Source: Oopsacas minuta
Taxonomy: Eukaryota; Porifera; Hexactinellida; Lyssacinosida; Leucopsacidae
Length of the DNA: 64,000 nt
Assembly: GCA_024704765.1 (NCBI GenBank)
Contig: JAKMXF010000332.1
Span: forward strand, 797,995-861,994
Reading direction: 5' to 3'
Below the pieces are notes generated by a model that searched no databases, was not told the DNA's origin, and worked only from the letters and a program-made list of their open reading frames with translations. A program made the position numbers and the translations under genes. Shown here one piece after another: positions 10,640-22,429 of this stretch. Each line of letters opens with the position of its first letter. Positions within the stretch are counted from its first letter, which is position 1.

Positions 10640-13588
10640 ACTCTTTGAACTCACATCTAAAATGTCAACATCAGCCATGTATCGTTAGATTCGAATATAA
10701 TTACTGGTTTCGAATTTACATGATCCGAAATTTGTATAGGATGATGATGATTAGAAAACAATTTTTCACGTTCTTGTTCATTCTATTCATGTATGCGACC
10801 ATTGTTTGATTTTGTCGAAAAAGGAAATTCGAAGGATGTGGCAAAATTCACTTCACAACAAGATTCATCACTTTTGGAAATCCAATCGCTGTTTCTAATA
10901 ATACCAAAAATATTCTATAACAAGCTACTCGAGTAATTTCTTTGATAAACTTGAGGATGGAAAACTATAACAGACCAACACGTTACCCGGCGTTAAATGT
11001 GATACAAGTCGGAGTACAAAATCTTCAGGTGCTACGGTTTGACTTTCCCGTGAATACTTCAAACATTAAGTACAGGACAAAATTGTCTCCAGAATATTCT
11101 TTGTGTAAAGAATTTGAAAGCATCTAAATAAAATCAAGAATATTATAAATCTTAGCTTTAAAATAGTAAAAAACAAAAAACAATGAAAATATGCTTTATG
11201 TTGTGTTATTTTTAAAGAATGATAATTCATATCTCGGTTATTCTTTACACAACTGTAAAATACCTTAGAGAAACGGAACAAAAGAAAAGATACCGTAAAC
11301 AGGCAATTTGATAAGAAGCCATTGCGAGATATAAACACTTACTAATCACTAGCCCTCATTTTGTAAGAAATATCATGAATGTTTATTGTAGTAAAATTTA
11401 TTCCCGTAAGCATTTTCGTAGCTTGTTCTGTTATAGCAAAGTCTGTTGTTGCAATTATAAATGTAATAACAGACGCTTATATATTTTCCAATGTTTGTAT
11501 CAAGTTTGATATGGTGATTCCGAATATGTGCTCTATATACTACAGCACGTCACAATTTTATTATAATCATGGAAAATGGGGAAACTGCTAAAATTTCCAA
11601 ATTTTTTCCTGTATATCAATGTAATTTCTCAAACTTCAATGAATTGCCGAACCTACGTGAAATTATGTCTCACAATTATCTGAAAGAGCTCTATACAACC
11701 GAAACAGGTGAATAACACTCCATAAATGATATAAGGTATTCTATTTATTTCACTATTTTTGCGTATTGTTTGAATTCCTTCCCAAAATTTACAGTTTCGG
11801 CTATACAGAAATCTCTTTGATTCTATATGTGTGGCAAATACCCTATTGTTCTCAAATATCTGTAATTTCTTGGTCATCACTCTCAAAGATAAAAAATATA
11901 ACCGAAGATTTAACAATTTTTGACATTTTCAAGTCTGATATTGTGGAATTGTTACGTAATAGAGAAAAATGGACTTCAGATTCGGAATTAGCGGAGAAAA
12001 TTTTAGAAAACATAAATTTTCTTGACCTGAGTAATTATAAATGCATACATATATATATATATATAGGACGCGGTCTATACCATACCTATGTTTAATATGA
12101 TTCATCCTATCATATCTCATTTAGGTAACGTACAATTTGGAATCTACATAGTCAATTACCTATGGCTTACAGTCGAAAAGAAATATCTAGAATCATTTGG
12201 AAAGAAAAGCAAAGAGATGTTATAAAATATGAGTAAATCATATGATAAAATTGGAATATGTAACTTTCAGACTCTCAAAATCTCAAAATCGGACTCTACG
12301 TACTCAACCACCTCGAACAAAATATTGAAACATTAACTGTAGTATTCTTTTGTGTGAAATTATAATTAATCATCAAAAGGTGTTAAATTTGACAGGAATA
12401 TATTCCGCGCGGGAGGACGTTCGAAGGGTACATCATCCATGCAATTAGGAGCTGCACTTTATTTAAAACATCTGAGAAGGTAATCATCACCACTACTATG
12501 GTAACGATAGTATAATATTCGGAAAATTATCCCACATAACAACTACACTTCATCGATTGTAATTATATTATCCTATCTCTCATAAATTGGATTTATTAGG
12601 ATTTTAGCATTTAATTACCTCATTTCATTGTCTTGTCAAATTTTGAATGGTGGTACGCAGGGGCGGATATAATGCCTAAACTGTATTCGATATATATTTG
12701 TCATTTGGTAGCTTGAATTAAACAGAAAATGAGGATTTTCAGTAGCGTTGTATAATGGTGGTTCCAAGTCGTGTGACAAATTTGGGTAATAGGATATATT
12801 GCAAACATTATGAACAGATGAAGTGTTCACAAAGTTCTTGTCACAAACTTGCATACATGCTATCTCCATGCCAAGTAATTGTAAGTTCATGTACAGTTCG
12901 TCGATATAAATGTTCGGGCCAAAACAAATAAAGTTTTCCAGTGTTCTTCCAAAGTCAAACATTCCTCCCTAGGCTCAAATCTAAGAATTTTGTTCTTTGA
13001 TCTGTCAACACTAATTACAAATAACTTCGAAATAAAAATAGATGAATTACTAATATGCGAACACGAATGTAAATTTTAATGGTTCATATTACACATATGG
13101 TATTGTTCCGAGTTAGTGACCAGGATATCCAATTTCAAGCATTGGGGACTAATAAATAGTATAAAGGGTGGGATAGTTGAATAAAATTTTTACAGACGAA
13201 ATAAGCTTCCTATTCTTCAGATAAGAACGTTTCTGATAATCGAGGGTCTACAACTGTAAAACGATTATTAAGTCAATAATGTGGTAGTAGTTATTTAATT
13301 GTTTTAGTAATAGAATTACAGTCCTGGTTGCGAATCTGAATCTTAAGTGACAAATATCTTGCTTATACAAAACGAGAATTCAAATTGAACGAAATATTTT
13401 TGATACAAGGCTATGCGGATTATCTTAGGGACTACTGACGTGGGTTCATGTTCCAAAACACGAGACCATGAGATTAGTCTATAATACATAGAAACCAACT
13501 CTACATAAAAGTTATTAAACCACAAGTGGCATAAATCAGAGGATAAACATTCACTCCAAAAGATAGTGTGAACGCGTTTACATTGCCA
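10640..13588. other. Unassigned AT-rich interval
   Basis: No protein family, tRNA or structured repeat was recognised. A short TA microsatellite lies at about 12045-12066. A CAGGGGCGGATATA sequence at about 12658 resembles the outer end of hAT elements but has no partner. Confidence 0.45.
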
Positions 13589-13592
13589 CATA

Positions 13593-14508
13593 CAGTCAGG
13601 GGACAAAAGTATTCGAACACACAAATATGTTGTCAGAAATTGTATACTCTTTCCTGCTCCTATATATTGTGTAGCCTATATTGGTAGCTGCTATCTAGTA
13701 ATTTGCATAGAATAAAATATGTTTTTCAAGAATATCAAAAAATATTTTCGATTTACACGTTTTGAAGGTATTAATTATTAATAATCATTAGATAATTAAT
13801 GATAATTAAAATATGTGGTAATTCAAAGCTTATTAAGAATCTATAATTTCTGACTTGATATTTGAATTCTACGTAGGCGAGCTACCTCAAATTGAAATTT
13901 CCAATCGGATTGAACAATTTTTACCAGAGTTATAGATGAATTTCAATTTGTGCCATTTGTGCCACCTTTTACCCAAGGTGGCACAAGTGGCCGCTACCAA
14001 AAGATTATTTTGGAATTCAAGGGTTAGCATAGTCATATCATTCGAAAATATTACTTCGACTTATTCCTCCTAACCCTAGTTGATTACCTTGTTGTGGCGC
14101 TTTTTCCTGCCACCTGTGCCACTTTTTTCAAAAAGTGGCACAAGTGGGGCAAATTGAAATTCTTCTATAACTTTGGTAAAAATTGTTCAATCCGATTGGA
14201 AATCTCAATCTGGGGTAACTTGCCTACGTAGAATTCAAATATCAAGTCAGAAACCATAGATTCTTAATAAGCTTTGAATTACCACATATTTTAATTATCA
14301 ATAATTATCTAATGATTATTAATAATTAATACCTTCTAAAAGTGTAAATCGAAAGTATTTTTTTGAAATTCTTGAATAAGCAAATGTTGTTCTATGCAAA
14401 TTACTAGATAGCAGCTACGAATATAGACTACACGATATATAGGAGGGGGAAAGAGTATACAATTTCTGACAATATATTTATGTGTTCGAATACTTTTGTC
14501 CCTGACTG
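13593..14508. mobile_element. Foldback Tc1/mariner-type MITE, 916 bp
   Basis: The whole unit is a giant imperfect palindrome. It begins CAGTCAGGGGACAAAAGT after a TA at 13591-13592, and the mirror copy ends ACTTTTGTCCCTGACTG before a TA at 14509-14510. Arms of roughly 400 bp match with scattered differences. Examples are TACGTAGGC against its complement GCCTACGTA, and GCAGCTACGAATATAG against the left-arm counterpart. Each arm carries a small internal hairpin built on GTGCCAC...GTGGCAC (about 13965-13985 and 14115-14147). The central spacer of roughly 100 bp has no coding content. Confidence 0.85.
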
Positions 14509-14510
14509 TA

Positions 14511-16200
14511 TAAATCAGAGTCGACTAGAACAAAGAGTGATTCAATTGGGTTACGTAATTCAGAACGGCTTATCATGGAAAAAATATCCAATATGGAAAT
14601 TCATGTGAGTACTAAAACGTGGTAAAAGTAATGTAACACTAATATTATAAACAAATCTGGGTTATATAAAATGTGCAAGACACATATATATTCAATTTCG
14701 GACCAGAAAAATATGTCAAAAGTGTCATTTTGATGCTCAAATTTAGCTTTATTTAGCTTTAGTGGATATAACCTGAAACATATGGAATAATATAGTAGTT
14801 TACGGATATATAAGCATAGCATTTGAATATATCATTTATAAGTAAAAAATTGCATGTCATTTCTAGCCAATGATTCAATTTCATTGGATCCTGAAACATT
14901 ACACAAAGAGTGGCAAGTTCAACTATATTTATAAATGGGGGAAAGATCTAGAATACTTTTGAACATGATTTACATTCAGTAGTCAAACTTGATAAGTAGG
15001 CAATAATTTATAATTTCCCGAGGGCATGCCATATCCGAGTTTTTGTGTATTTTAAACAAAGTAAGGATATCAATATTCATGACCATATATAGCAATTATA
15101 AGATAAAATAGGCATAAAATTGATATAATAAATATATGAATGGTGAAACAAGTTCCCAAGAATTGTATTAATTATTAGCCAAAAATAGGTGAGTTGGAAA
15201 ATTCTAACGTTCTTACCAATGTGACGTAATGATTAATCATAATATCCAATTCCAACAAATATCCTTCACAACACATGTTGTTTACATTATCATATTTAGA
15301 ATCAGCATATTCGATTATCACAATGTGGGTATTGTTTACATTTATGACGCTAACAGAAAGAAACTTAAATACAATAGTGGATGTAGAGATTTTGAGATTG
15401 TGGAGAGGTTTAGGGAGGATAACTATGAATCTTTAACAGGTTCCCAATTTTGCAATACGAGCGTGTGCTTTGTTGCCCTCACTGTCCGGCATCGGAATAA
15501 AATCATGTCAGTGTGGAGCTCGGTGATTGTTGCCTTGAATATTATTTGCTAACACAAATATTAGATAAGAAAAGGTTGGGATTGAGAGATTTGGAATCAG
15601 CGAACAGAAATGCAAAGGACAAGGTAGAAAACAGTTTTGTGACTCTTTAGAAAAAGAATGCGATAAAAATGTAAAATAGTGAACTACAAGCATTAACAAA
15701 TGGTTTGCCTATATCCAGATCCGCCAAGAGGGGGGGGCAATTGCCCAATGGCTGGACCCAGAAATGGCTAGGGATTACATGGACTATCTTGGAAAGTGAT
15801 AGGATAAATGGACATATCTGTAAATAATAGAGTTGAAATAAAGATCGAATTGTTTCGAATTGTTTGCATGCATACTCGTTCTAATACATACTTAAGGTAC
15901 TGTATAGTAGGATAACTTACTAAATGAATATTACTGGTTCATTCTTGTCAATGTCATCCCCCCAGAATTTATAGAAAAGTCATATTTCCAAATTGCAACA
16001 TGTTTTAACATTTGATGCCATGATTATATAGCACCGTTGCCAATTCTTGTGAGAAATAGTTTGAATATTATAGGTAGAAAGTCAAGATCTTTGGAAATAC
16101 ATATTTATCATTCGAATCATGAGTTAATATCGATTACAGTGTGGAACATAAAAGAGAAGAGAACATGATGACAAGAGGAGACAATCAAAGAAAAGCAAGC
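14511..16200. other. Unassigned interval
   Basis: An open frame at 15229-15552 has no residue pattern I recognise. A G-rich patch near 15726 resembles the inner part of some hAT termini. Nothing else is supported. Confidence 0.4.
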
Positions 16201-16417
16201 GAACTCTTTTTGAATTTGGGATGGATTTAACACCACAATCTATACCTTAGCCACTTGAGTCTCAAGCTAACAATACATGCAGTGGTGATAACGTCGAAAA
16301 CAAGAGATTTCTAGATGAAGATAGTAGTGTTCTGAATGTACAAGCATCCTATTCTACTGTTGTTCAGTCAGGAAAATCTAGATTTGATATTGGAACAATT
16401 TTCGTGATACCTACCGC

Positions 16418-16567
16418 CGTATTCACTAAGCATACTTAGTACTTAAGTACTAAGTACGTACTTAAGTACTAAGCATGTACTTAGTTAAGTACGTACTTAA
16501 GTCGTATTCACTAAGAGTTAAGTACGTACTTAAGTATGTACTTAACTAAGTATATACTTAAGTACCA
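16418..16567. repeat. Harbinger left subterminal palindromic repeats
   Basis: The left end repeats CGTATTCACTAAG twice (about 16418 and 16504) and is packed with palindromic TACTTAAGTA and AAGTACGTACTT units. The right end (about 19120-19255) has the same arrangement in mirror order. Such subterminal arrays are the likely binding sites of the element's own Myb/SANT protein; the binding role is inferred. Confidence 0.75.
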
Positions 16568-16904
16568 CTTATATTCATGAATTTTCGAGTTTCTGATGGA
16601 TTGCTTTACAGAATTACTTTCAATCATTCAGGAATATATTTTCAAAACTTTTCATGTTTTATGCATGATCTCATGATAATATTGTGGTTTACGTTCATGA
16701 AATATTCCACAAATAATGTTGCAAGGAATGCTTCGAACGCTTATGATATAACATATGTGTTACTAAGGAATGCATTACTTTGTACGTAATGTTAAATACT
16801 CTCATTCTGAATTATACATTCTAAGTTACACTAATGAATGTTTTGCTAAATCAATTTATGATCAAATATAATATATAAATATTCAAGTATTTTAATATAA
16901 ACAA

Positions 16905-17951
16905 ATGGCACAGATGATTCCACTATTTCTCGCAGAAGAAGAAACCTCTTCCTCAATGGCACGTCAACGAGTTTTCAGGGATCTCAATGATCCCCTAGAT
17001 TGTTATGATGATGTTGAACTTGTTCGACGTTTCCGCTTCTCTAGAGTTTCAATATCTAAAATTACAGAGTTGCTAGCTAACTATTTGAATTTCACCGAGC
17101 GTTCTTATGCTGCTTCCCCTCATTTGCAAGTTTGTGTGGCACTTCAATTTTTCGCTTCTGGAACGTTCCAGATAATTTGTGGAGATGGGATAAACGTAAG
17201 CCAAGCTTCTGCTTCTCGTTATATCCGAGATGTTTCTCTGGGTTTGCAAGCTATATACCATCAGTTTGTTAGTTTGCCTGCTGGTCTCAAGAGGGTAGAA
17301 GTCAAAAACAAGTTTTATGAGATTGCTCACTTTCCAGGCGTAGTAGGATTAGTTGACGGGACACATATACGAATCCAAAGACCCTCAGAAAATGAAGCAG
17401 ATTATATAAATCGGCATTTTTACCACTCAATTAACGTCCAAGCTATTTGCCAACCAGATGGAATGTTTAGTGATGTATTGGCACGTTTTCCTGGGTCTGT
17501 TCACGATTCACGAATTTGGAAGATTTCAGGTGTTGGGATGCATGTTGAAAATACCTTTTCAATAGGGGAGCATATATTAGGAGATAGCGGTTACATGATG
17601 AGGCCATATTTACTCACTCCTTATCGCCAACCAATATCCACTCCCCAATTTAACTACAACTATGCACATAAGAGGACAAGGGTTATTGTTGAACAGACAT
17701 TTGGGCGATGGAAAAGAAGATTCCACTGTCTTCATGGAGAGCTCAGGATGAGTCCTGATAAAGTTTGTTCCATCATAGTTGCTTGTGCAGTATTGCATAA
17801 CATAGCAATACTGTGGAAACAACCTCTCTTAGAGGATGAAGTCTCCGATGATTCCTATCCGGATGATGTTCTTGACTTTGAGGAAACTGTTGGACATTTG
17901 GCATCAAAGCATTACAGAGATCAATTTTCTATTCATAATTTTAGCAACTAA
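16905..17951 (+). CDS. Harbinger transposase (HARBI1-like nuclease), 348 aa
   Basis: A single uninterrupted ORF of the family's usual length (about 350 residues). The DDE_Tnp_4-type catalytic blocks are all present. These are VVGLVDGTHIRIQRP (first Asp, about residue 150), FPGSVHDSRIW, ILGDSGYMMRPYLLTPYR (second Asp, about residue 226), and RVIVEQTFGRWKRRF (Glu, about residue 263). Upstream, RFSRVSISKITELLANYL and LQVCVALQFFASGTFQ form the usual helix-turn-helix region. It should cut the element at its ends once carried into the nucleus by the Myb partner encoded 0.2 kb downstream. No stop, frameshift or lost catalytic residue was seen, so it may be functional. As HARBI1 also exists as a domesticated gene, the terminal repeats around it are what mark it as a transposon gene. 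Confidence 0.92.
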   Translation: MAQMIPLFLAEEETSSSMARQRVFRDLNDPLDCYDDVELVRRFRFSRVSISKITELLANYLNFTERSYAASPHLQVCVALQFFASGTFQIICGDGINVSQASASRYIRDVSLGLQAIYHQFVSLPAGLKRVEVKNKFYEIAHFPGVVGLVDGTHIRIQRPSENEADYINRHFYHSINVQAICQPDGMFSDVLARFPGSVHDSRIWKISGVGMHVENTFSIGEHILGDSGYMMRPYLLTPYRQPISTPQFNYNYAHKRTRVIVEQTFGRWKRRFHCLHGELRMSPDKVCSIIVACAVLHNIAILWKQPLLEDEVSDDSYPDDVLDFEETVGHLASKHYRDQFSIHNFSN

Positions 17952-18217
17952 ATTCACATAACATATATGTTGTGGTGTGATATGTAAACATTTTGCACAG
18001 TAAGTGATTATAAGGTAATATGGATTTTTGTAGTTTTGAAACATCTAAGTAGGATGTTGGTCTTTGTAGTTCTGAAACATCTAAGTAGGGTGTTGGTCTT
18101 TGAAGTTGGGATATTTACTTGTGAGATGTATCAAGTATCGCACTTGAATTGGGAGCTAGTTGTTGCATTATGAAAACTATAAATTGGTGGAGGTTATTGA
18201 TATTCCAAAGCAAGAGT

Positions 18218-18943
18218 ATGGACAAAGTTCGCAAAGTAAATTGGACAAAGGAGGAGGAGTATACGCTCATTGAGGCAATCCAGGATGCTGGAGATATATT
18301 GAGGGGTACTGCTGGTCAGTGCGCGGAGATAAACAAAAAAAAGACGAGGCTTTGGAACAATGTTATGCGGAAAATCAATTCCATCCATGGCAACAACCGA
18401 GATGTGAAAGATATAAAGAAGAAGTGGAACAATCTAAAAGGTTCCGCAAAAGCCCGTGTGGATTCCAGTCGAAGGGAAGCGAGGAGGACAGGAGGAGGGC
18501 CAAATGAAGCTGGTGAAGTGGAGGATGAAGACATCCGGATCCTAAGCTCTGATAGGGAATTATCCACATCTGTGACGGAGAGAGTATCACAGATATTCTC
18601 AAGTACGCCAGCGTTCACTGGAATATGTGGTAGTGTTGATATGTTTCAGGCCCCAACAGCATTGCCTTCACACACCGAGATTAGCGAAAGCAGTGAAGTA
18701 ACGCCAGTGTTTGAGGGACCAGAAGTTACTGTAGTTAATAGTCGTCCAGAGGGAAGGCGTAAGCGTAAGAGGAGCATCGAACAGTCAACATCGGTCTCTG
18801 ATTTACTTCCTCTGCAACGAGAAGTGCTTCTTAAATAGATGGAAGTATTCTCGGCTCAACTAGAGCTGATTGAAGAGCAGAGGGAGTATTACCGTTATAA
18901 AAAGCAGAGACTTTTAGAAAAAGATCAACAGCAGCAGCTTTAG
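18218..18943 (+). pseudogene. Harbinger Myb/SANT-like partner protein, interrupted by TAG
   Basis: From ATG 18218 the product begins MDKVRKVNWTKEEEYTLIEA, the first helix of a Myb/SANT-like (MSANTD) domain. It continues with NNVMRKINSIHGNNRDVKDI and KKKWNNLKGSAKARVDSSRR. A later ATG than the upstream in-frame one at 18149 is preferred because the domain starts right after it. The frame stops at TAG 18836-18838, but the same frame then continues MEVFSAQLELIEEQREYYRY to a stop at 18941-18943. That coiled, Glu/Gln-rich tail is the normal ending of Harbinger Myb proteins. One nonsense change therefore removes the last 34 or so residues. In this family the protein binds the transposon ends and brings in the nuclease. 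Confidence 0.82.
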
Positions 18944-19129
18944 ATATACGATTTAGTAATATTGTTACATCATAGAAAATCTAAATTTATAGTGAAAGTA
19001 TGAATTAATCAAAGAAAACGAGTGAATGAAGTGATTACATCAATGTTATCTATAAATATTATATGTTTGGAAACTTAAAATAGAGCTTGAATAACTTAAG
19101 CAACCTCGGTAGGTTACTTAACTTTTGTA

Positions 19130-19255
19130 CTTAAGTACATACTTAAGTATGAGCTTAAATCTTAGTGAATACCAATCTTAGTGAATACGGTTTAAGTATG
19201 TACTTAGTACTTAAGTACTAAGTACATACTTAAGTATGCTTAGTGAATACGGCCC
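19130..19255. repeat. Harbinger right subterminal palindromic repeats
   Basis: Copies of CTTAGTGAATAC (about 19160, 19175 and 19240) alternate with palindromic TACTTAAGTA units, mirroring the left end of the same transposon. Confidence 0.75.
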
Positions 19256-19470
19256 CTAGTCTCTAGAATATTTGATTCGATTTTCATGTGGCACCTTATA
19301 TGCTACTGGGCCCTGTGTGCTACAATTCCCCTGTCGAAATATTTGGTGAAAAACTCAGTTAATTGGTCATTTGTTCATTTCAGTAAACTAAACTAAATTG
19401 TTCAAGAAAGAAGTATTTGCTATAGACATATCGCTGCTCTCATCTGCATTTAGTGGGCATTTTAGTTCTT

Positions 19471-21850
19471 ATTGATAATATTTCTGGTATAATATAGACT
19501 TGATCCAATATATTGTACTGAAGCTCATGAAACAATCAGTGCGATATATTATGATAAATAAAATAGGCAGATAATAACAATTTACATCTCAAATGAAATA
19601 TTGACACAATGTATATTAGTGTAAGAACAAAATTGAAAAAACAATGAAATCGAATCTCAAGACTCTCTTTTCTATGAAGCGAGGACCTTTTCTGTAAGAA
19701 TCATTTGAATTTCAGGCAATATAATTACTGGAATATTGTCAGAATTATAAATCTACTTTCATTTATTTAGAGTTGAAATTTCTGAGACTTTCGAACAATA
19801 AAAATTAAGATATCAAATATTTTAGTAGAAAACATATATTTTAGCTTTCACAACTTGCTAAACTCTGTTTTGGCAAACAAAATCGGGAGAACCTCTAGAT
19901 AAACTATCTTTCATCCAAGATTCATTTATTATCGTCTACTTAGTTTCTGCTAAAATCTTGTTAAACTTGTCCAGTTGTTCCCCTTAACTCGCTAAGTCTC
20001 TGGACTATAACCAACAAAGGGGGAAAAAGCACCCAAACAACTAACGGAATGTCTGACATTGAACAAAGTAAATATCTCTATAGAATTATCTTCAACTTGA
20101 TTGCTAAAAGTGGGAATTCCAAAATTGAGCTGCTCTTAGTAACAATATTCATACTTTTCGTACAATTATAATTGGTGTAGAAAATGGATCATACATAGGC
20201 GCAGAACCCATATAAAATGAAATTGAAATAAGTAGTATATAGTTGATTTCAATGTTTAAGCTGTAGGACTGGGAATCCGTGCAGACACGCGAGCATGTCC
20301 TAGAGGAGGACTCAACACCCTGATACCACAAGTCCGCAGGACATCTCACCCTAGGGAGATCAGTGCGAGAGGAAAGATGGCAGTATGAGACCGGACCTGT
20401 TCAGGGGAAGAAATTAGTCCATCAGTTTTGGAAACTAAAGTTAGACCAGTTTCCAAAGCTAGTTCAAAGGAGACAATATTTATGGGTTTTCATGACCGAA
20501 ATTTGTCTAGCCAGACTACTTTTTGAATGGAACAATTACGGGAAGACACTCACAATGCAATGGGAAAGTATATAAATATTTTCCAAATTATTCCAAAACT
20601 TTTTTGGCATATTTTAGTCAGTGAAAAGGCTCAAGGTGAAATTACATAATTGTACAATCATCCCAGTTTTAGTCCAGAATAACTGGCCGGCATGGCCATT
20701 TCTGGTCCAGGGTGGGACATAAATGGCGAAATCAATTAGAGTGGAAGCCCCCCTGACGACTACCCCATATAACAAACACTTCGTATAGTCCCGTATAAAA
20801 CATATTTACATATAGTATGGTTCCATATCTTAAAAATTGGAGATGCTGGGTATTTGTGATGAATTTTGAAACAATTGTTTTTTGGAAAATCAAACCTGAA
20901 GAGTTCGAAAATCACATTTCCCAAGCTGAAATATGGCGTATTAACAATCAAAAATTAATAGCTGTAACCTGAAAATTAATTGATAAATTTTACCAGACTA
21001 AAGTCTGTACGAGAGTTGAAACATAGATATAAATATTGAAATCAACAAAATAGTAGACTAACGAACTAATAGTATTTTACAGTGGAGAGTTACGAACTCT
21101 TTGAATGCCCTATGTAGCTGAGAACAAAACACATCTACTGAAAAGAGTAGGACTAAAGTCTACTGTTGAAGAAAGAGAAAATACGAATTTATGCGAATAG
21201 TATGAATGTAGAGAAAACCTGATAGACAAGAAAACTTCGTGGAAATGGATAGAAAGAATCGGATTCGATTATACTCTGTATATTTAGTACATACACACTT
21301 GTATCATACGACATACAACAATCAAAAAGTGGTAAGACAAGGCAATAAAATCTATTAAAATTATTGAATACAGTATATATGTATATCACCGTCCAAATTG
21401 AGTAAGGTTATTCTTATATAATTTGCTAGTTATTATATTATGGGTTAACTAAAACGCAAATATAATTGTGTAATTACTAATCAACATATGTACCAAAGTT
21501 ACTTAGATGCTACTGGGGTATTAGGCCTATAGTAACACTTGATATCACGCGACAGTCACTGAGCTATTTCTAACTATTTAATATAAATATGTTATTATTG
21601 TTGGCGTTTGTGTCATCTGTACAAAATCAACATACCTTTCCTTTCGTCAAATACTAAAGAGATTATGAAGCAGAGCTTTAGTAGCTCAATCAATTTACAT
21701 TTGGTGGTGAGAGAGGAGAGAGATGGGATTATAGAGAGCTACAGAGAGGATGGTCGCAATACCACGATCCCAATTGTGGGAGGACCAAGTTGCGCTATTC
21801 AGTGGAGGAGCTTAAGGGTGTAAATGTCCTGTACATGAAAGGAGGGTGAT
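19471..21850. other. Unassigned interval
   Basis: Nothing could be assigned. A Lys/Gln-rich open stretch near 20363-20575 (GKKLVHQFWKLKLDQFPKLV) looks protein-like but matches no family I know. Confidence 0.4.
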
Positions 21851-21859
21851 ATCCGGGAG

Positions 21860-22260
21860 ACTACACGGAGCAAGTCACGCGTATGGCTAAGGAAACCCTG
21901 TGGGATAAGTTAGTGGCAGCACATCACGAGCTCAGTCATGGGGGACGTGTAGGCTCTACAAGTATTTAATGAGCCATAACTATCACGTGCTTTATGACAG
22001 GCAGGCACTGGTTCCACCAGTCTCATTGGTACCGTTACGGATGTGTACTTAGAAGGAAGGGCTGCACATGGGACAATCAGCCAGCATTCACCTACACTGA
22101 TTCAACACCCTACTGCACTGACAAGCTTCTCCAGCCTGACGATGTCCCTGAGAGAGAGCCGTACTTGGGTTTGATGATACTAATAAATGTCTGGCCATAT
22201 AAGTGGCTTTCAAAGACGGCTGAGATTACTTGCATGAAGTGCAATATAAATCCATTACAG
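21860..22260 (+). pseudogene. Unassigned coding relic, weakly integrase-zinc-finger-like
   Basis: Frames joined by eye read LWDKLVAAHHELSHGGR, then YKYLMSHNYHV, then a Cys-containing GCVLRRKGC stretch. Later there is GFDDTNKCLAI in another frame. The His-His-Gly-Gly pattern followed by Cys residues recalls the H2C2 finger ahead of retroviral-type or Ginger-type integrases. No catalytic block follows. It could also be the upstream part of the hAT relic that begins about 170 bp later. Confidence 0.25.
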
Positions 22261-22429
22261 GTTCCATAAGTTTCAACTTATTGTTGTCAATGCTTGTGCA
22301 GGACATGTACAAATAATGAGAGTTTAGGTACAATGTCAACAATCTGGAAAGCTTTTCACTATTGTCCCAAGTAAGCAGAAAACTTTCACTGGCCCAAGCG
22401 AACTCCAGTCTACTGAAATTAAAATAGTA

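Larger units (their letters stand above)
16414..19255 (+). mobile_element. PIF/Harbinger DNA transposon, 2842 bp
   Basis: The ends are inverted repeats: CCGCCGTATTCACTAAGCAT on the left and, on the complement of the right end, GGGGCCGTATTCACTAAGCA. A CTA trinucleotide flanks each side (16411-16413 and 19256-19258), consistent with the 3-bp duplication of this superfamily. Inside are the two standard Harbinger genes in the same orientation, a DDE nuclease and a Myb/SANT protein. The transposase is intact, so this is the youngest-looking autonomous copy in the window, although its partner gene has one stop. Confidence 0.9.
16205..19470 (+). pseudogene. Possible TTF-zinc-finger hAT relic split by the Harbinger element
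   Basis: Just left of the Harbinger insertion the frame reads SRFDIGTIFVIPT. Just right of it, after removing the element, the three frames give WHLICYWALCATIP, then KEVFAIDISLLSSAFSGHF. The order Asp-Ile-Gly, a WxP region, an FNHSF-like stretch and a closing LLSSAFSG is that of the TTF-type finger of ZMYM1-like hAT transposases. Frames break repeatedly. This is weak, and the unit could equally be unrelated sequence. Confidence 0.3.

Noticed and set aside
11766-12095. 109-residue plus-strand frame ending in a TA microsatellite
   Set aside because: No conserved blocks, and the C-terminal part is translated simple repeat.
15229-15552. 107-residue plus-strand frame
   Set aside because: It reads somewhat protein-like after residue 50 but matches nothing I recognise and has no splice or repeat context, so it was left unassigned.
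18194-18618. Minus-strand frames over the Myb/SANT gene
   Set aside because: Composition shadows of the plus-strand Harbinger gene.
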